30,625 bases of DNA from a virus. The stretch's first letter is position 1, and every line of letters begins with the position of its first letter. Under the pieces are notes generated by a model. The model did not search any database and had not been told where the DNA came from. It saw only the letters and a list, made by a program, of their open reading frames with translations. The stretch is from positions 1 through 30,625 of IMG/VR virus record IMGVR_UViG_3300024515_000265; one strand, 5' to 3'. The position numbers and the translations under genes were made by a program. Shown here piece after piece: positions 26,263 to 30,625 of the stretch.

Positions 26263-28724
26263 GGTAATTTTTCTCCACGTTGCGGAAATGCAAGGTATTT
26301 ATCCTCTATCACTCCGTCTATAATATCTATTACATATCTATCTGCTTCAAAATTAATTGTTTTAAAATCAAACCCGCTGGCTTTAATTCTTGATAAAACT
26401 GAAGCAGATGCGCCTGGATTACAATAGCACAATGGAAGTGCTTTTGTATATCCTGTTTCGTAGGTTGATTGGTCTTGAATACTCCTCATCCAAAGAGGTA
26501 AAAATTCTCTGTCGTTGTCGCCTACAGTCTTAATTCTATTTCTCATATTTTTAATAGAATTTGGAAATATACGTTGATGGTCACTGTCACTAACTAACGG
26601 AATATCGCTATCTATTTTAATAGCATCGTAGCTTACTAAGACTTTACTTTTTATTGTATTTGATAAGTTTATGGTATCTTTAATACTTTTACCATTTTTT
26701 TCAAATTCATCAACTATTTCTACATAGATTAATTCGTAGATTGTTTCTTGAGTAATAGGATCTTTAGCCTTTACAATTTTTAAATTTCCAAATTTTAATT
26801 TTTTATTGTAGTGATTTCGACTGATTGCCTGGACATATTTTACAGCCTCAACACTTTCAATGCCTGCAAACACTAACACTTTCAATGAAGTTTGAACTCC
26901 AAAATTTTTATCTCCATAACGATATAAATCGTCCGGTTTAAAAATAGTAACATCAGTTATAAAATCGTACCACGCCAATCTCTTTTCTTTAGTTTGAAAT
27001 GCTTTTAGATAAAGATTAGCAAATGTTTTTGTATTATCTGATATTACAGTAAAATAAAAAGTCTTATCGAGTGTGGCAAAATTTACAGAATCTCTAGCTC
27101 GAATTGTAAATGTAAACTTCTTGTCAAAGGTTGTTGTTCCTTGATCCCAAGTTCCACTAAATTCTCTACTTAATGTAGAGCTGTCTTCAGCTGAATCTGT
27201 TCTTTCGTAAAATCTTGTTAGACCATCTCCCGCATCATCGGCAAATTGTTTTACTTTTCCTTCAATAAGCCCAGTAGGATAGAATGTTAATCCTGGCGGC
27301 AATTTTCCACTGACCCATTCGTAGCCTATGTGTCCTCCGTAGAGTAAACTTTCTGCCTCTACAGATAATCTGCTAGGCTGATTTGGTTTAATAGTTCCTA
27401 AGTCAGAATCTGAAATCCAATTAACAGCACTTTCGATCTCTCCAATAACATCAACTGTAAATGTTTTATCTGCATACGCTGTTCCTTGGAACCAATAACT
27501 TACATCGGTTGGTAATCTATTTTTATGAGCAGTTATACAAACATAGATGTTATTTTGAAATTCTACAGCATCGTTTATTGAATATGTTATACCGGAATTC
27601 CAAAGACCTTTATATGTATAATTTGTGTAGGCTAGAGTAGATGAAAAATTAGTAGCCCTAATTGTAAATTGATATGTTTTGGTTATCCTTGCCTGATACG
27701 GTACCTTCCCTGCAATCTCTCCGGTCATTGTGTCAATTTCAGTTCCGGGAGGCAACACACTTTCACTGTTATCTGGATTTGTTGGAACAAGAAAATATAC
27801 AGTAGTACCAGTTAATGTCGGCGGATTATAAACATCTAAAAATATAATTACATAATTATTTGCTCTAAAACGTCCTAGATAACTTTCAGTAATCCATAAC
27901 GGAAGTCTAAAACTACTAGCGTCTGCTTGGAATAAATTTGTATCTACTTGTACAATACTGTTATCTGCCTGTAGAAATTCTTCAGTGACAACATATATTT
28001 TAAACAATCTAGTCTCGGTATAGATACCGTCCGATATTCCTACAACAAAATTATATATTCTACTTAATCGTCTCGGGGTTCTGCTTGGATCATTGTAATC
28101 ATAGGTTACATCGTCGTAATAAAATGTATCGTAACCGTTTGATTTAGCTTCTACGAAATCTAATGGAACAACGTCCAATGGTGCTGTATCGTATCCCCCG
28201 TAAGGATTACCGGAATATTCTAAAGCAAATATGGGATCAGTAAATCCAGAAATTATACCATCTTTACTTAAACTTAATCCAGGAGGTAGTTCCCCACCGT
28301 TAGGGACTAGATAAAATTCTAAATTATCTCCTGCTGTTAAATCTGTATCTCTGGCTTCTAATTGAAAATTAACATAATCGTTATCGAGAACAAAATATGC
28401 TTCGCCTCTGCCAACATTTAAAAATCCTTCGTTGGTCAGCCAGTAGGGTCTGTCAGCACCGTCGATGCCTATGATAAAAGTTTGATCTTTTAAATCATTA
28501 CTATCTTGTGCTCGAATAACAAATTTACTTTCTGTATATACTCTAACTTCTACAGGAGTACCTGTTATTGTATTTCCGGTAAGTTTTAAACCTCTTGGTA
28601 AACTTCCTGAAATAAGTGTAAAGGTGATATCCCCAACATCTGAAGATGCTTCAATTATTGTTTCTGATATAACTTTTTCAGGTAATATCCCTAAACTTCC
28701 TGCAGGTGTGATCCAGGTAATCAT
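26259..28724 (-). CDS. Large tail-fibre or baseplate protein with He_PIG-type Ig repeats, 821 aa
   Basis: Mosaic structural protein. At least four putative Ig (He_PIG, cadherin-like) modules show the hallmark LPPGLxL...GxIxGxP: around residues 42-57, 145-162, 323-341 and 474-490. A CBM5/12-like carbohydrate-binding segment (about 372-411, GLWNSGITYSINDAVEFQNN then IYVCITAH and W) sits between modules. The C-terminal 250 residues (from about 565) are a different alpha/beta domain without motif. Such proteins attach at the tail or baseplate and bind host surface sugars. AAGGAG precedes ATG 28724. It is the largest late gene in the window. Confidence 0.83.
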   Translation of the reverse strand: MITWITPAGSLGILPEKVISETIIEASSDVGDITFTLISGSLPRGLKLTGNTITGTPVEVRVYTESKFVIRAQDSNDLKDQTFIIGIDGADRPYWLTNEGFLNVGRGEAYFVLDNDYVNFQLEARDTDLTAGDNLEFYLVPNGGELPPGLSLSKDGIISGFTDPIFALEYSGNPYGGYDTAPLDVVPLDFVEAKSNGYDTFYYDDVTYDYNDPSRTPRRLSRIYNFVVGISDGIYTETRLFKIYVVTEEFLQADNSIVQVDTNLFQADASSFRLPLWITESYLGRFRANNYVIIFLDVYNPPTLTGTTVYFLVPTNPDNSESVLPPGTEIDTMTGEIAGKVPYQARITKTYQFTIRATNFSSTLAYTNYTYKGLWNSGITYSINDAVEFQNNIYVCITAHKNRLPTDVSYWFQGTAYADKTFTVDVIGEIESAVNWISDSDLGTIKPNQPSRLSVEAESLLYGGHIGYEWVSGKLPPGLTFYPTGLIEGKVKQFADDAGDGLTRFYERTDSAEDSSTLSREFSGTWDQGTTTFDKKFTFTIRARDSVNFATLDKTFYFTVISDNTKTFANLYLKAFQTKEKRLAWYDFITDVTIFKPDDLYRYGDKNFGVQTSLKVLVFAGIESVEAVKYVQAISRNHYNKKLKFGNLKIVKAKDPITQETIYELIYVEIVDEFEKNGKSIKDTINLSNTIKSKVLVSYDAIKIDSDIPLVSDSDHQRIFPNSIKNMRNRIKTVGDNDREFLPLWMRSIQDQSTYETGYTKALPLCYCNPGASASVLSRIKASGFDFKTINFEADRYVIDIIDGVIEDKYLAFPQRGEKLP
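26296..26303 (-). promoter_or_regulatory. T4-type late promoter (GATAAATA) inside the 821-aa gene
   Basis: GGATAAATACC on the minus strand, 33 bases before the GTG start of the 195-aa fibre gene and inside the last codons of the upstream gene. Same 8-base core as the other six sites. Confidence 0.6.
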
Positions 28725-28736
28725 CTGGACGTCTCC

Positions 28737-29312
28737 TTAAACAAACGTGCCGCAGTCTAAATCAAAACGTCCCGGAATAGTAAATGTTCCAAAATCCATA
28801 TTTGTCATAGCATATAGAAATTGCAATGCATTATTGTATTCACTGCCAATCGCACCAAAATCGTAGGAAGTTACAATATCAGTTACTGGAACAACAGTTT
28901 TAAAATAAACTGTAGATCCAAATGTTGAAACTTCAATATCATTTCTACTAGTAGTAGACCCGCTTGCAGGCCCACCACTTAATGTAATTTGTGTATGCGT
29001 ACTGGCCAGCATTGAACCAGAATTGGTGTCAAATCTAATAAATGCGTCATCGGCAGTACTGTTAACAATAATAGCATTACCAGTATCGTCTAACATCATT
29101 TTATTACCGGATACTAAATTTTTAAATTGTAATTCTGGACCCACTTTTTCTTTAAAAATTCCATACCCAGTTGTTCCTATATTGGAAGCTGTGATTGTTA
29201 GTGACGAATTTAATTCTGAAAAATTAGCATTTACTTTCTGAAATGCTGTTCGTAGATCATCACCTAAACCGTCGTTTACTACATTACCGATGTTGATTGT
29301 CTGAATTGCCAT
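28737..29312 (-). CDS. Virion/tail-fibre-type protein, 191 aa
   Basis: The N-terminus (MAIQTINIGNVVNDGLGDDL then RTAFQKVNANFSELN) is the attachment-type start found in T4-like fibre and baseplate proteins, shared in style with the 195-aa protein at 25675. A Ser/Gly/Thr-rich strand region follows (SGGPASGSTTSRNDIEVSTF), and the C-terminus is YDFGAIGSEYNNALQFLYAM then DFGTFTIPGRFDLDCGTFV. A late promoter lies 29 bases upstream. First gene of the fibre block. Role inferred; no receptor-binding motif recognised. Confidence 0.78.
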   Translation of the reverse strand: MAIQTINIGNVVNDGLGDDLRTAFQKVNANFSELNSSLTITASNIGTTGYGIFKEKVGPELQFKNLVSGNKMMLDDTGNAIIVNSTADDAFIRFDTNSGSMLASTHTQITLSGGPASGSTTSRNDIEVSTFGSTVYFKTVVPVTDIVTSYDFGAIGSEYNNALQFLYAMTNMDFGTFTIPGRFDLDCGTFV

Positions 29313-29341
29313 AATGCGCTCTCTTTTGTTTTCCTGCTTAG

Positions 29342-29349
29342 TATTTATC
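29342..29349 (-). promoter_or_regulatory. T4-type late promoter (GATAAATA)
   Basis: CGATAAATACT on the minus strand in the divergent gap before the fibre block, 29 bases before ATG 29312. Clear intergenic placement. Confidence 0.75.
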
Positions 29350-29365
29350 GTTAAATAACATTCAT

Positions 29366-29836
29366 ATGCTCGATGATAAAATACACTCAGATAATGAATT
29401 TTGGATCAATTTAAAATGGCCTGCAGCACCTAACGAAGCGGATTTTAAGGTATTTGAGCAGTATTGTGTAGGGCAAGTTTTGTTGTTAGGTAGCACTAAA
29501 TTGCTGTTACCGTTAGCAACAGAAGCGTGGGATTTAGAACCCAAGTATGTAGATCCTAAAATTAAGAACAAGGACTGGTTTACACTAAACAAGCACTGGG
29601 ATACTATTATTATAGACGGGGGACTAGCGTTTGGAGAGCAGTTCTGTAAGGATTTGCTTAAACTTGTACTTCCATATTGTGATCGGTTTGTTGCCCGTGC
29701 TTTTTTAAATCCTAATTGGCCCACAAAGTATGCTGTCTACTTTCCTAGGGCGCACGAACTTAATCCACAGCCACAAGAACACCCTATCAACGAAGTTTAC
29801 ACATTTTATATATGGAACAAAAACCCACAATACTAG
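29366..29836 (+). CDS. Methyltransferase-fold (Rossmann-like) protein, 156 aa
   Basis: The pattern resembles a class I SAM-dependent methyltransferase: VLLLGSTK (38-45) in place of the VLDxGxGxG motif I, an acidic residue (Asp63) after the next strand, and DTIIIDGG (79-86) as the motif IV-like strand, then a helix and FVARAFL. The glycine loop is degenerate (GSTK rather than GxGxG), so it may bind SAM poorly or be a nucleotide-binding Rossmann protein. No ribosome site is visible before ATG 29366. It overlaps the QueC-like gene by 25 bases, so the two are coupled; a role in base modification is a context guess. Confidence 0.6.
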   Translation: MLDDKIHSDNEFWINLKWPAAPNEADFKVFEQYCVGQVLLLGSTKLLLPLATEAWDLEPKYVDPKIKNKDWFTLNKHWDTIIIDGGLAFGEQFCKDLLKLVLPYCDRFVARAFLNPNWPTKYAVYFPRAHELNPQPQEHPINEVYTFYIWNKNPQY

Positions 29837-30405
29837 CTATGTATTCCGGCGGCCTAGACAGTCTAGGCATGGTCTACAAACTATTAACTGAAGATGAATA
29901 CAAGGACCATGACATCCACATACATCACGTTCACAATAAAAATGTAGAACAGCGTTGGCGGGCTGAACAGATTGCAGTAGATCTTGCCACTAAAGAACTA
30001 AAGCGATTAGGTTTTGAATTTGCCTATAGTGAAAGTGAAATAGGCACACAACCTTTTGGCCGTAATTTCTTGTACGACACTGATAGTATGAACTTCTTTG
30101 CTGGCTATGTCTGTAGTGTAAATCCAGACATTAAAAAAGTTGCTATGGGTATGCAGGCCAATGATCATAATCAACGCTTAGAAGATCGCCGTATTCGTGC
30201 TAACAAAATACTACAGGCATTTACGCCTGCAGAAAAGATATTTCCTGTAATGAACATGACCAAGCGTGAGATCTATGACATGTTACCAGAAACTCTGCGT
30301 AACATGTTTTGGTCGTGTCGTGTGCCTGTATACAGTGAAAAAAATATCACACCCTGTGGACGGTGTGATACTTGTCGTAAACTCAAAGAGCAGGGTATTC
30401 GTTAA
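29812..30405 (+). CDS. queC: QueC-like 7-cyano-7-deazaguanine (preQ0) synthase, 197 aa
   Basis: PP-loop ATPase of the QueC family: SGGLDS (12-17) binds ATP, and the C-terminal Cys169, Cys182, Cys185 and Cys188 (CGRCDTC) are the usual four zinc cysteines. Enzyme converts 7-carboxy-7-deazaguanine to preQ0 using ATP and ammonia. It is shorter than E. coli QueC (231 aa). Phage preQ0 enzymes normally work with DpdA to put 7-deazaguanine into DNA, and a DpdA-like gene is present. FolE, QueD and QueE are not in the window. Translation is coupled to the upstream MTase-like gene. Confidence 0.88.
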   Translation: MEQKPTILAMYSGGLDSLGMVYKLLTEDEYKDHDIHIHHVHNKNVEQRWRAEQIAVDLATKELKRLGFEFAYSESEIGTQPFGRNFLYDTDSMNFFAGYVCSVNPDIKKVAMGMQANDHNQRLEDRRIRANKILQAFTPAEKIFPVMNMTKREIYDMLPETLRNMFWSCRVPVYSEKNITPCGRCDTCRKLKEQGIR

Positions 30406-30625
30406 ATCGCGCCTGGATAGTTGCCAACAGTACTAGCCCAAGATGATCCTTCACCATTGCTACTGATGCGTAGGTCGTTAATCTTGCCAACGTATCTATT
30501 TTGAGTTCCTATATTTGTAACGGTAAACGTCCCTATACCAATAAAGGTCTGCGGTGGTACTTGTCTAGTTATAAAGGTCTGTTGAGGAGTACCGCCATTA
30601 AGCACCATAATCGTATTGGTATTAT
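30402..30625 (-). CDS. C-terminal part of a structural protein, open at the right edge
   Basis: The reading frame is open from the window edge and ends with TAA at 30402, overlapping the queC stop by 4 bases (convergent). The visible tail (about 73 codons) has a Thr/Gln-rich strand pattern (TPQQTFITRQVPPQTFIGIG) and ends with SSWASTVGNYPGAI, typical of virion fibre or baseplate proteins. An internal ATG at 30608 is probably not the true start. Family not determined. Confidence 0.6.
   Translation of the reverse strand, partial: NTNTIMVLNGGTPQQTFITRQVPPQTFIGIGTFTVTNIGTQNRYVGKINDLRISSNGEGSSWASTVGNYPGAI

Noticed and set aside
25675-29312. Repeat relationship between the two fibre-type proteins (195 and 191 aa)
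   Set aside because: Only the N-terminal helix style is shared; the remaining sequences do not align by eye, so a duplication is not claimed.
29362-29724. 120-aa minus-strand reading frame
   Set aside because: Lies opposite the MTase-like gene, which is coupled to queC; the minus version has no recognisable motif and no ribosome site.
1-30625. CRISPR arrays, tRNA genes, insertion sequences, attachment sites
   Set aside because: No regularly spaced repeats, cloverleaf-like sequence, transposase or integrase was seen on either strand. Visual inspection could miss a divergent tRNA.

Overview
The window looks like about 30.6 kb of an AT-rich T4-like myovirus genome. The diagnostic T4-type core genes are a family B DNA polymerase (gp43), sliding clamp (gp45), clamp-loader ATPase (gp44), GroES-like co-chaperonin (gp31), dCMP deaminase, a DsbA-like protein and a PhoH protein. 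The overall gene mix resembles marine or freshwater T4-like phages of cyanobacteria, SAR11 or methylotrophs. The host is probably a Gram-negative bacterium: the lysis genes include an o-spanin-type lipoprotein and a membrane-anchored coiled-coil i-spanin, and promoters with near-perfect sigma-70 boxes occur. No host gene, integrase, tRNA or CRISPR array was seen.

Layout. Positions 1-7862 (minus strand) hold a replication and DNA-modification block: a DpdA-like transglycosylase, an HNH nuclease, small conserved proteins, gp45, gp43, a membrane protein and a DsbA-like protein. Positions 7951-12671 (minus) hold virion-type proteins, several starting with similar short amphipathic peptides, plus a GH19 muralytic enzyme, an A-type Fe-S carrier and a nucleotidyltransferase-domain protein. 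Positions 12672-16530 hold an unknown protein, a ClpA-like AAA+ unfoldase and a DnaJ-type co-chaperone. Positions 16604-19322 hold a lysis cassette read in the order endolysin, i-spanin, o-spanin, membrane protein, holin candidate and small secreted protein, ending at a terminator. Positions 19325-20588 are two conserved late genes. phoH (20733-21482) is on the plus strand. Positions 21479-25675 (minus) hold nucleotide and replication genes: dCMP deaminase, gp44, a cytidylyltransferase, a MazG-like protein, gp31 and a fragment-like relative of DNA polymerase III alpha. Positions 25675-29312 (minus) hold tail or fibre proteins. Positions 29366-30405 (plus) hold a methyltransferase-fold protein and a QueC-like enzyme, meeting the 3' end of a further structural gene at the right edge.

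Regulation can be read directly. Six sigma-70-like promoters (17-base spacers) precede early-type genes. Seven copies of GATAAATA, a T4-type late promoter, were found by eye on the minus strand; all lie 4-33 bases before a start codon and mostly before virion genes. Two intrinsic terminators carry the -35 box of the next promoter inside their own hairpin. A hairpin with a 5-bp stem and 8-base loop sits directly before the gene 43 ribosome binding site, as in the T4 gp43 autoregulatory operator.

Working together: QueC and DpdA point to 7-deazaguanine modification of phage DNA, placed beside the replisome genes. ClpA plus DnaJ suggests phage control of host proteolysis and folding. The lysis cassette is complete.
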